Of a stretch of DNA of 64,000 nt, positions 32,755 to 42,238 are shown piece after piece. The DNA is from Thozetella sp. PMI_491 (lineage: Eukaryota; Ascomycota; Sordariomycetes; Chaetosphaeriales; Chaetosphaeriaceae), in NCBI GenBank assembly GCA_021432635.1, contig MU270074.1:317780-381779 (forward strand), written 5' to 3'. A model generated the notes under the pieces. That model was not told the DNA's origin and made no database searches. It saw only the letters and a program-made list of their open reading frames with translations. Both the position numbers and the translations under genes were made by a program. Position 1 is the first letter of the stretch, and every line of letters begins with the position of its first letter.

Positions 32755-34434
32755 CTCTCGGCCCGGGTGCAAACGTTCTAGGATACAGAACTGTGCAGCA
32801 CACGTCAAAAACTCTAACGGAATCTGTATGTAGCTATGGATGGGTGGTTGCGAGATACAGACGACCAGATGGGAGAGAGGAGCTAGAGGGAATCGAAAAA
32901 TCTATGGCACGGGAAACGCCAGGCTGCTCTTGGAGGTAGATCTACGTGGGAGAGAGAATACCTAGAGATGGTTGAAATGTCTCGAGAAGGATTCTTCTAC
33001 GTGGAGGGAGTGAGCGGTGCCTTCTCGGTTGCACACCGACTACGGCCATAACCCCCCCGGCGCATCTTATACCCGTGTAAGAAGCTGCCCACGATTGGCC
33101 CAGGGCCTTCAGTTTTCAGTTAGCCTGGCCCCCAGCAGCCCAACACCCAGCAGCAGTGCCGCACAACCGATGTTCCTCAGGCGGATGCCATCATAGCCTT
33201 CAGGCTAGCCCGAGCCTCTCGGCAGTCGATCAAAGTTAAGCGTGGGACAGGCGGGGCAGCACGCAGAACAACGGGCCTTTTGATGGCAAGTGTGGCCCCT
33301 CCCCCGACAGTAGCCCGATCTTCCAGGCCCGCAATCGGTGAGCAAAGAGGGGGTGGAGACGCGGGCGGGAGCAAGAGCCAGGCCGAGTTGGCGGATTGAC
33401 CACCCAACCAACCAGCCAGTCACGAAGGTGATCAATAGCTTTCGGGGCTGTCAAGCTTTGGGAAGAGAGGGAGGGCGGGGGGGGGGGAAGGGTCGGCGCG
33501 GGTGAGCTTCCGGGCATCACACCCCAAGACGGCAAATGCGAAATCGGGGACTAGTGGAATGGCGCGCGGGGATGGGGATAGTGCTTTAGTGCCGCAGAAG
33601 GTGGGTGTTATGACTTCGCGCCGCCATTCTGCTTGGTTGCTTAGGAGCGGCATGGGGTTACACCCATCTGGTAGCCATGGTTGCTTTCCCACAGCGGGTC
33701 GGCCTGGTATCTTCCTTCAACATTGCCGTGGAGTCCTTGCAAGGCTTTCTCGCTGAGCTCCGCGGCGCTCTCGGCCGGCCGATGAAGCGGAGGAGAGAAG
33801 CGGGCGGGATAAAGTGGGGCAGCCTCCTGCAGACGCCGAGAGCCGCGGAATGGGTGGAATCCGGGAAGAATACCTACCAAGGGACCTGCCCAGTCCAGAG
33901 AAGCTTCCTCTTCAAGCGCATCGACGGCGTCTGAGTTGACCGCAGAGTGGCCGCATTGAGGTCTCAGAGGGTTGGCTCCCTTACCGTGTGGTGGCATCTC
34001 GGATCTAGGAGCGAGCTGCCGCAACCCCATCGAAGATGCTACATCCTGACAGGGTGTTGCGGGAGAGCCCGTCACATGCCGTTTGTGATGCAAGGCTGGT
34101 TGTGTGGCGCTGATGCTCCTCGGATGGCTTTCCCCAGAAACCTGCTGATGTGAGATCGATCATGTAGTAGGTGCAGAGGGCGGCTCTCGGTCTCGACCTT
34201 GAGGGCATTTCGAGAGGAAAGAGATATATGCTGGGGCCAAGTCTGTATGCTGCGCAGCAACTCCATTCTGGGACGAGTCTATTCTTGGGAACACCGGGCT
34301 GCTCAGGGCCCTCGGCGTCGAAGGCATAGCGGCTGTCGAGCCCTTGCAAGGGCTTCTCAACGGCTGGCTCCATCCAACCCCCTTCCCGCTCTCTCTTCCG
34401 TTCCCATGCATACACAACATGTTGACTCGTCCCG
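32755..34434. other. Intergenic, no gene seen
   Basis: About 1.7 kb: MFS promoter side and the 3' flank of prefoldin 4. Short frames on both strands (for example 33641-34093) show no family. A C/G-rich run lies near 33476-33488. Confidence 0.5.
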
Positions 34435-35038
34435 TTATGTCTCGAGGTTGATTGTCCGTCCGAACCTCGCGTAGAGCTCAACCTTCAACCGGGTCATCTC
34501 TTCCCGTATCGTACTAAGGCTGTCTTCCAGCTCCGAGACGGACTCATCTATCCTGGCGGCTGACACTCCTAGCATCTCCTGTGCCTGGGGCAGCGGGACG
34601 TGGAAGAAGGCGTCGCCGATCTTATATCTGCTTGCGGATCAGGGTCTGTCATGGTCTCGCGTGAAATCGGTAGGTCGGGTTGGAGAGGCACTCACGGCAC
34701 GACGTCGTCTTCGTCCGAGAGCTCGAGCTCGGTGTTAAGGTCGTCCAGCTCCTCTTTCTCTTTCTGCGCGCCGGCGCATTAGCTAGGCACAGACAGGAAA
34801 GAAATGGCGGGGTGTTTTTAAGGTTACTAACATTCTTTGCTTGGAGTTCCTCCTCTAGCAGCAGCTCCCTCTGGTGGAGACGACTGAACTTGTTGATCTT
34901 GTCCTGGTCTTCGCGACGGACCTCGACCTCCTCGCCGGCCGCTTCCTCATCTTCCCTTGACAACTGAGTTGGTCGAAGAGGGTTAGGAGGTATTCCAGGT
35001 CAAGAAGTTTCGGCAGTACCTACCATTCGTCGCTGCAT
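34435..35038 (-). CDS. GIM3: Prefoldin subunit 4 (beta-type)
   Basis: Subunit of the hexameric cytosolic prefoldin co-chaperone that delivers nascent actin and tubulin to CCT. Exons 35038-35024 (15 nt, MQRRM), 34963-34832, 34763-34696 and 34627-34435; 135 residues, the normal family size. The beta-prefoldin pattern is clear: helix EDQDKINKFSRLHQRELLLE, then ELDDLNTELELSDEDD, the hairpin VVPYKIGDAFFHVPLPQAQE and a second helix ARIDESVSELEDSLSTIREE. Introns are 60, 68 and 68 nt with GTAGGT, GTTAGT and GTGAGT donors. It is divergent from the CENP-W gene, 479 nt apart. A frame extension of exon 2 upstream gives MSREDEE only through a non-ATG codon, so the tiny first exon is preferred. Confidence 0.92.
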
Positions 35039-35517
35039 CTTGGCAAAGGTGTATGCTGCGTGAGAGGATGACCCGTTTGCCTTGGGCACTGGAGGATCCT
35101 GGAGCATCAGCTTTGAAGAGCTCCGGCCACTTTTTGCTACCCCACACCATTATCGCCATTCTAATGCACAGTGCGATTAGTCCAGAGCGGGGTTGTTTTT
35201 GTTTGGCTGCTCTCTCTTTGCTAATTAGTCCTATGTACACGCGAGAATGAGCCACGGCAAAGGCATGTAGGCAGCCAACATCACACTGTGATCCCAACAT
35301 CGCGCTTTTGCATTTTAAAACTGCAGCATCCCTCAATCAACCCACGAGTGTCATTTTTCTGTAGGATAAGTACTACCGGCCACACCGCTCCTGAGCAGCC
35401 CAGTCAGAAAGGAGATACTCGTGCTGCTGCATTACCGCGCGCGACGCGTCGCTCTTTCACTGTTTACCTACCTTTAGTATTCCTCAAGCCCTACCGACCG
35501 GAGCCTGCACCTGCACC
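35039..35517. other. Divergent promoter between prefoldin 4 and CENP-W
   Basis: 479 nt with no coding signal; presumably a two-way promoter. Confidence 0.6.
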
Positions 35518-35946
35518 ATGGCGCCTTCGAACAAGTCATATCCGCGATCGGCCATAAGGAAGGCCATCAAGGCATATTCGGGCTGCAAAATCGAGAAAAA
35601 TATCGAGGCGCTGGTACCTAACACCCGAGCTTAACCGTGTTGCAGTGCAGGTGCTGCTGGTGCCGGGAGCTAACACAGCATTCCTCAGATTTGGCTTGAC
35701 TACGTCTGCTTCATGGAGCAGTGAGCACAACGCCCCGCCACAACATCCAAGGCCCTCGCCCTAAACTAAATGAATCGACAGGCTCATGAAGGAGGCATCT
35801 ATTGAGATGAAGACCAAAGGAGAGAAAAAACTCTCCCCCCAGACCATCAGCAGAGCAGGCAAGGCAAGTTTGCCACCCCGCGCCTGGCGACATGAGCTGG
35901 ACTGACCTGTTGGATGCAGAAAGTCGGAGCAAAGTTCAATGTGTGA
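35518..35946 (+). CDS. WIP1: CENP-W-like histone-fold kinetochore protein
   Basis: Partner of CENP-T in the constitutive centromere-associated network; binds DNA at the kinetochore. Exons 35518-35613, 35689-35720, 35782-35863, 35920-35946 give 78 residues. Histone-fold pattern: SYPRSAIRKAIKAYSG (helix 1), NIEALIWLDYVCFMEQLMKEA (helix 2), KLSPQTISRAGKK (helix 3 start), tail VGAKFNV. This matches the fungal CENP-W layout (YPR...K...H/Y...NVDVLIFLDY...LM.EA). The third intron (35864-35919, 56 nt) uses a GCAAGT donor with a CTGAC branch site and GCAG acceptor, that is a GC-AG intron. Unspliced, the frame would run 13 more residues to a stop. The short exons explain why this gene would be missed by simple ORF search. 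Identification is good but rests on pattern, not a search. Confidence 0.82.
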
Positions 35947-36982
35947 GTGGGCTCGGGCCAATGGTATCGAGAGCAACATGATGGGCTTTGTGACTCCCGA
36001 AGCCGGCATGCAACCAGTGCTTCTCGACTCGAGTCTACAGTCTGGACTGGTCGGAGGCAGCGGCCAGGCCTGCCCTGTTAATAAAGACCGGGGAGGGGCG
36101 GGCAACAGGGCGGGCAACAGGGTCAGGAGGAGCACGCGACCAGGCCGAAACCTTGGCAATGGTCTACACAGAGCAGCCGGCTGGCTTCAGTGGACAAAAA
36201 ATAATGCGTCGTAGGCGCGACGCTGTTGCAGCCAATGCCGCCGACATGCCCGCGGTGGACAGCACCAGGGACGACGCTGAAGCCTCCGGCTTCTCACTAG
36301 ATGTGAGATGGTGGACCGAGGTTGTGACAATCAACTAGAACCTTGACTGCAAGGCAGGCGAAGAAGGTATGGGGTGTTAGAAGGCAGCCAACCAAAGAAG
36401 CTGGGACGGCGTGCCTCCAGGCCTTTGCAAATCATCTAAAGAAGTAGCCCAGCACACAGGAAATAGATAGCGAAGTCCCACGGCAGCCCTAAGGCTCTGT
36501 GGGCTTCCTCGCTTTGCAGATGAGATTTTCTGAGGTGTTCTCTTGGCTTCTGTCTCATGCCCCCACAGGGCGCTAAGGAAAGTGGCCCGTGTGCCGGCAG
36601 CTCCCCCGGGTAGGCAACAGGCAGGGGCACCGTTTTCGATACTCACCTTCAAAATTTGAGCCGACGACTCACACACCCTGCAAACCTCTACCAAACCCAA
36701 GATCCTACACCACCACGCGCATCTCCTACCCCCCAAACCGGGCAATTAATCCTCTCTGCCCCTCGCAGACCTCTGAGTTACTTCCATTTTTCTCGGGACA
36801 TCTCCCCTGGTGCCGAAAACCCACTTCGCCACCAAGCTTCCTTTCCATCTCCACCCGTCGAGCATCAGCCGCGCTGTTGATCTCACTGCAAACTCTACCC
36901 GACGTCAACAACACCCTCCCCGCAGCTCCTTCGAGCCTCAGCCGCCCTTCCCACGTCGCAGCTTAGACTTGTCGAAGCAGAA
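35947..36982. other. Intergenic, no gene seen
   Basis: About 1.0 kb holding the CENP-W 3' flank and the promoter of the RGG protein. From about 36690 the plus strand becomes strongly C-rich with ACC and CCT repeats, typical of a highly expressed fungal 5' UTR. Confidence 0.55.
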
Positions 36983-38533
36983 ATGGCCGCCTCCGCTGTC
37001 CAGAACCCACCCGTGCAGGGCGACTCCAAGTCGGCCAAGAAGAAGAAGGCCAAGGCTGCTGATCGCAACGCTTCCCCTGCCCCCGCCGTGTCCGCAACCC
37101 CTGAGCAGCCTGCTTCGGTCGCCGGTGGCGATACCGCCCAGGATGACGGCCCCGAGAACGCTTACATCCGTGACCTGCAGAAGTAAGCTGCGCCATTGCT
37201 GCCGAGCCCAACCTTCAGCGCGCTAACTTCCCTCCTAGGAGCATTCGTGCCATCACCAAGCGTCTTGTAGGCCCCCCCGCCTCCTTGGCCCCCATTACCC
37301 TCCTTCCGCACCTTGCTAACTGCTCCTCTTCTGCAGGCAAACGTGAGCAAGACCGTCACCCTCATCAAAGAGCACTCGACCAAGTCCCTCGACGAGCTCG
37401 TGACCCTCAAGATCATCAACCCCGACCAGAAAGCTCAGTATCTGAAGAAGCCGGAGCTGGAAGCGCAGATTGCCGACCTCGAAGCCCAGATCAACCAGCA
37501 CAAGAAGCTCCAGGAGATCTTCCAGAAGCGGCTGGTGGAGCAGGAGAAGAGCCTGACGGAAAAGTTTGACGCCGCCAAGGCTGCTCTCACGGCCGAGCTG
37601 GAAGAGAAGGCTGTGTCTGAGGCGGACACGAAGCTGCGTCAGAACCTGCTCGTAGTCTCCCAGTTCCTGCGATTGGCCGCTGCCCGTCGCGCTGAGGATG
37701 TTGACCCTGCTGCTGACGAGAACTTGGCCTTGGAGGGTGTTTTGCTGAGCGTGTACTCGGGTGACGACAACGCTGTGGCTGCCATGCTGAAGCTGGTCAA
37801 CGGTGCCGAGGAGCCTACCCAGAGCACCGCCGGCGAGCCGCTGCAGACAACTTGTGAGTGATCCCCTCGCCCCCTCGCCCCCCACCCCACTGCAGCGCGG
37901 CCGTCTCACTGCTAACAAACTCCAGTTGCCCAGATCAAGTCGATCGCTGTCGCCCACTCCGCCGCCCTGTTCCCAGATGCCCCTGCCGAGCTGGATGCCT
38001 CAGAGGTTAAGGATGTCCAAACCGACCCAACCGTGGCGCATGCTGGTTTGACCGAGATCGATGATGGCACCACTGCCGCCTTGATCAATGGCCACTCCGA
38101 AGAGGCCACGGCCAGCGCCCCTGCCAACGCTTCCGTCGCGGATAGCGCGGCAAACGCGGCCGGTGAGAGCCAATGGGACACCGGCAATGAGGCTGGCAAC
38201 GACCTGGCCGAGTCCCAGGAGTGGGTGGAGGTGAAGACGACCGACGTAGAGACGCCCTCTGCCGCTGCCCCTCCTGCCAACCAGTCTTGGGCCGACGACC
38301 ACCCTGAAACCCCCACCGAAACTCCCGCTCCTGCTGCTCCGGTCGACCCCAACGATGGCTTCCAGTCGGTGCAGCGCAACCGCGGCAACCGTGATGTGCC
38401 GCACCGTGGTCGTGGCCGTGGCGGATACCGCGGACGTGGCGACTTCCGGGGTGATGGACGCGGCCGCGGACGTGGAGGCCAGCGCGGTGGTGTCCCCCAC
38501 CGCGGCCCTCGTCGCGGCGGAGACGAGTCGTAG
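36983..38533 (+). CDS. YAG7/caprin-like coiled-coil protein with C-terminal RGG region
   Basis: Exons 36983-37182, 37239-37266 (28 nt), 37337-37853 and 37926-38533; 450 residues. N-terminus is Ala/Lys-rich and disordered; residues about 60-190 form a coiled-coil unit (YIRDLQKSIRAITKRLANVS, KIINPDQKAQYLKKPELEAQ) resembling the caprin/YAG7 homology region. A helical part follows (LRQNLLVVSQFLRLAAAR, LSVYSGDDNAVAAMLKLVNG). The tail is acidic with WxD/WVEV motifs and ends in an RGG/RGR domain (GRGRGGYRGRGDFRGDGRG), which in known proteins binds RNA. A cytoplasmic role in mRNA or ribosome association is therefore inferred. The second exon is very short. YAG7 is a database name for an uncharacterised fission-yeast protein; no tested function is claimed. 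Confidence 0.75.
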
Positions 38534-39259
38534 AAAATCTTGTGCTCACATCGCGTGCGTCGGGCTCCTACACATCTACGGAGGGGCATCTATCGGCCGC
38601 GACTTCATCTCGTTGACCGCGGAGGAGCATCGGCCATCGGAGACGGCTCGTTACATTAGAGCGTCTAGGAACGGATCTGGCACAATCACAATGGGGGCGT
38701 TGGTCATCATCACTGGCGCATGAGCATTACTCGGAACTGGCTTTGTTGATCGTCGCTCCTCCGGGCTTGCGGGAGGATGCTGGTGTATGTGTATCATAAC
38801 CAAAAAAAGGGCGGATATGGATGGCATGAGAACAGAAAAGCGAACAAGAACACCCCCCGAGGACGGATACTACGTTTGGTGTGTCCGGCAGGATTGGAAG
38901 CCCAGCGAGGTCGCCTTCCTCGAAACCGGATTGTCAGCCTAGGCAGACAACGGGATTGCTCCTGTTGAACGTAGACTAAATGAATAAACCAAAATAATGT
39001 AGGGCGTCCTCATATATGCGACAACACGCGAATGTATTGCCCTCGTGGCTTCACTATTTTCAGATTTGCGCGGGCAAACTGCTCTAGGAGTTGGTGATGA
39101 CTTCGCGTACCCGAAAGGGCCAACTCGTTTTATTTTAGTCGTCCGGAAGCAGGCAAACCTCGTAGCTCCCTGCCCAGGGCCCATGTCATAATTCATCAAC
39201 AGCAAATAGTAAAACGTACAGTCGCCCTCGTGCTCTCGCTTTCCTATCCTTGCATCCCC
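38534..39259. other. Intergenic between converging genes
   Basis: 726 nt containing two 3' UTRs; no gene seen. Confidence 0.6.
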
Positions 39260-39769
39260 TCAAGCTGCTGCTACGTTCGACTCCTTGTTGAAACCTTCGA
39301 ATGGTGTCCCAACCACTCGTCCCCGGCCGTCGAAGCGTATGCCCTCCTTACGCAGCAGCATGCGCTTCTCGTCCAGCGTGATACCCACGCCATCCTTAGG
39401 CCAGTGGCCCTTGAAACCGCCGAGCGCACCGCCGGTGGCCACGACCCGGTGGCAAGGCACCTCGGGCGCGAATGGGTTCATCCGCAAGGCGTTGCCGACC
39501 GCACGGGGCGACGACTTGAGATGTGCTGACATGAGCCCGTATGTGCTAAATTGGCCGCGCGGGATCTCGCAGAGCAACCGGAGCACTGACTTTTGGAACT
39601 CTGTCTGTGACGAGGCGGCGATGCGGGCGAGCTGGGGCTCCATGTCCTCGGGGATGGCGTCACGGGGCGAGGTCCGCGGGGAAGCAGCCGAATGAGTCCT
39701 GAGGGATTTGGGAGTGGGCTCTAGTACTGGCTCAGATGACAAAGACTTGCGCTTGAGACCGGCCGCCAT
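39260..39769 (-). CDS. MGT1: O6-alkylguanine-DNA alkyltransferase domain protein (MGMT/ATL family)
   Basis: Direct-reversal DNA repair: moves an alkyl group from O6-guanine to its own cysteine. Single exon, 169 residues, ATG at 39769. After a disordered, basic 50-residue leader (MAAGLKRKSL) comes the DNA-binding/catalytic domain: FQKSVLRLLCEIPRGQFSTY, the HTH segment SSPRAVGNALRMNPF, the active site PCHR with the acceptor Cys at residue 106, VVATGGALGGFKG and KRMLLRKEG. The acceptor Cys is present, so it is not an ATL (alkyltransferase-like) protein with the Cys replaced. The N-terminal ribonuclease-like domain of full-length MGMT is absent, giving a short form. Identification of the family is secure; repair activity is inferred from the intact motif. 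Confidence 0.92.
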   Translation of the reverse strand: MAAGLKRKSLSSEPVLEPTPKSLRTHSAASPRTSPRDAIPEDMEPQLARIAASSQTEFQKSVLRLLCEIPRGQFSTYGLMSAHLKSSPRAVGNALRMNPFAPEVPCHRVVATGGALGGFKGHWPKDGVGITLDEKRMLLRKEGIRFDGRGRVVGTPFEGFNKESNVAAA

Positions 39770-40764
39770 TTTTTTCTGACGAATAATAGATGATATCTGC
39801 AGTAGGAGTGCTCGGCTTGCTTCTGAGAGGTATTGGCTTGATCACATATACTGTGGGTAGTTTGGAGAAGAAGTAGCTTTTTACAAGAATCGCGAGGTAG
39901 GTTGGGGGGAAGAGAGAAAGGGAAGACTCTGGGCCAAAGTCTGGAAGATATAGGCACATACGACGAGCCGCCCCGAAGCGGGAGGGGCGAAACTAGGCGT
40001 TGCTCTGGATGTCGATTCTAAGGCGCGTCGGTGGCGTCGTAGCTGCGGCACGCTTTGTCGCGGGGTCACGTGCTCACAAGCTGGGCTCGCCACACTTTCA
40101 GGGTTTATGCCGTTGAGAAGAAAAGGTTCGCTTGGTCAAGCGTAGTTAAGTCATTGTACGGCTCTTGGCCTCGTCTTCCTGCGTGGTAAATGCGGTTGAC
40201 CGTTTGGATATTTTCTGTAACGTATCGCCTTTACTTGCCTCTCTCCTCAGAAATAATAGTTATGCTCTGCAAAATGTAAGTAGACTAGTGTGGCTAACGA
40301 CAGCCGCATGACTAGCTTTGTCTATACGTAATTACCTAGTCACTAACGAGAGAGAAAAGAGGATCAGTCTAGAAGAAGGCTGGGGGGTGCAAGATTGTGA
40401 TGATTTTGGGGGCTAGAATAACTATATAGGATGGATAGGCCGTCTCACCTAGGCCACTATGCCAGATGGTGCTATCCTTTCGGCCTTAACAGCCAAGTAG
40501 GTGTGATCAGCAGAATACCCGACGACACCCAAGGCAGAGACACGCCCTTGAACCAGTCTCATGTCCCATGAACGCCTCTAGCATCGCTAGCCCTAGACCC
40601 TTTCCTAGGAGGAGTAGTGTGGGCTCTCCTGAACCCGTCCATGAAGACGTCCCGAGAATGTCCGAGTTCCTGAGCTGTGCCATCCGAATACAAGTCTGAG
40701 GAGCCGGCGTACTCCGTCCTCCAAGACAAAAGGGATTCTCCCTCACTCTTCCGCCGCATCTTTT
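39770..40764. other. Intergenic, no gene seen
   Basis: 995 nt: promoter of the alkyltransferase and 3' flank of HUB1. Around 40200-40450 it is AT-richer. No convincing open frame. Confidence 0.55.
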
Positions 40765-41430
40765 TCAATCGCCAGTGTCCACCTCAAGGTCGAGCTGCAC
40801 TCCGTTACTGATCTCGTAGTCGTCCAGGGTCAGGTGGTCCTTGAACGGGCGCTGGCCCTGGCGTTTGAGAAGGATCTCGTGCGGCTCACGCCCTATACGC
40901 ATCGCCACCATGACCTTGAACTGCTTGATCTGGTCGCTTGGGAAGCACGGAATGGCGGCCTTGGTACCGAGACGGTCGTTCACGTGCACGATGATCATCT
41001 CCTCGCCGCTAGCCTTGGGCTTCGGCTTGGCCCCGTCCTCCTTTGTTTTATTCTCTCTGCGTTCCCCCTTGGGTTTGGAAGATGACGAGTCTTGTTGGTC
41101 GCGGCGGTCGCCATCGCGGTCCCGCTCGCGGTCCCGGGGCCGTCCACCCCCATAGCGGTTGCCGCCCCCGTCGCGGTTGCGATTTCGGTCTCGATCTCGA
41201 TCTCGGTCTCTGTCTCGGTCTCGATCCCTGTCGCGGTCCTGGTCGCGGTCACGGTCGCGGTCCCGATCTCGACGAGGGGAGCGGTTGCGATAGCCACGCT
41301 CGAGCCCGCGGTCGCTACGGTCGCCTGTCTCGTCGTAGTTGGACGAACGCTTCTCTTTCCACTTGAACCCGCCACCGCTCTTGTTTGAGCGCCGCGGCGA
41401 GCGCGAGCGCGTACGCGGAGAATCGCTCAT
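40765..41430 (-). CDS. HUB1: Hub1/UBL5 ubiquitin-like protein with N-terminal RS/RD extension
   Basis: Hub1 is a non-conjugated ubiquitin-like protein that binds the spliceosome (Snu66) and affects splice-site choice. Single exon, 221 residues, ATG at 41430 (MSDSPRTRSRSPRRSNK). Residues 145-221 align with the 73-residue Hub1: MIIVHVNDRLGTK, PCFPSDQIKQFK, FKDHLTLDDYEISNGVQLDL. Residues 1-144 are an SR-like, strongly basic tail with a long (RD)n run of about 40 residues. Compared with yeast and animal Hub1 as I recall them, Asp22 is kept, the His after YEI/YEV is Ser, and the C-terminal double Tyr (ELYY) is replaced by LEVDTGD. The hydrophobic core is normal, so the fold should hold. A long RS tail suits a splicing factor. 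Assignment secure, meaning of the changes open. Confidence 0.88.
   Translation of the reverse strand: MSDSPRTRSRSPRRSNKSGGGFKWKEKRSSNYDETGDRSDRGLERGYRNRSPRRDRDRDRDRDQDRDRDRDRDRDRDRDRDRNRNRDGGGNRYGGGRPRDRERDRDGDRRDQQDSSSSKPKGERRENKTKEDGAKPKPKASGEEMIIVHVNDRLGTKAAIPCFPSDQIKQFKVMVAMRIGREPHEILLKRQGQRPFKDHLTLDDYEISNGVQLDLEVDTGD
41161..41285 (-). repeat. Arg-Asp codon repeat in HUB1
   Basis: Repeated CGGTCG/CGATCT-type hexamers on the plus strand encode alternating Arg and Asp in the HUB1 extension. Imperfect repeats, probably length-variable. Confidence 0.8.
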
Positions 41431-42238
41431 GGTGGGCTGTTGAGAAGATGGGAGAAGAGGCAAGTTTGCTCAGGCTCCCATAGCTCCCTCTCTATCGATA
41501 CCTTTTTGTGGGGCTGTTGGCGGGGATGATTACGTAAGAACGTGCCCCTTTTGTCAGGCTGCACTTTTGTTTACTTTGTAATTACGCCACTTCCCTCGCC
41601 GTTTATGGCAGGCAGAGACGAGGGAGCTTGTGCTCTGAATAAGGTATGGCTGGATAGCGATAAAATGGTCTTCATAAACAGATTGTCTCGTATCCTCCGG
41701 GGCATAGGGGTCCTTTAATGCCCTGAAGTCTCGGATCCTCGCCAACATCTGGAGTCGAGAGCATCATTTGGCCCCATATGTTGAGCTCCGTCTGGCTTTA
41801 CGAGTGTGACACGCCAGAATTGAATCTTTGACGTTGGACAACAACACAAACGCCGTAATAGCAATCCCGAGCTTCACTTGATGGTGGCCAACCCCCCGAA
41901 AGAGCCCAGCTGGCACACAAAAGCTAGATGAAGCAAGGAAGCGTCCAAGTCATCGCGAGTCAAGACGTGTTGCGTTAACAAAACTCATCAATTCCCCAGT
42001 CCTATGTACACATCCGTATCAACCGCTCCATTTAGATCGCATGGTTGAAATGGCACCAGAACCCCTTTTCCCATCCAGTTGCGATTAAGTGGTCCAAATG
42101 GAGACGCAAACACCAGATCGCCTGCCCCCGATTCAACGCCGGATATCACGAGGGAATGTACTAGGAAGACGAAGGAGGAAAGGGTGTATCGTACAGAAGC
42201 TTCAAGCGACACACCCTGGAACTAAGGGCGTCCGTCCT
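41431..42238. other. Intergenic, no gene seen
   Basis: 808 nt between HUB1 (upstream side) and the 3' end of NOP58, both on the minus strand. No coding signal. Confidence 0.6.

Noticed and set aside
33731-34360. Similar phrases around CCTTGCAAGG at 33736 and 34345
   Set aside because: The shared part is a short palindrome of about 10 nt; too little to claim a repeat.
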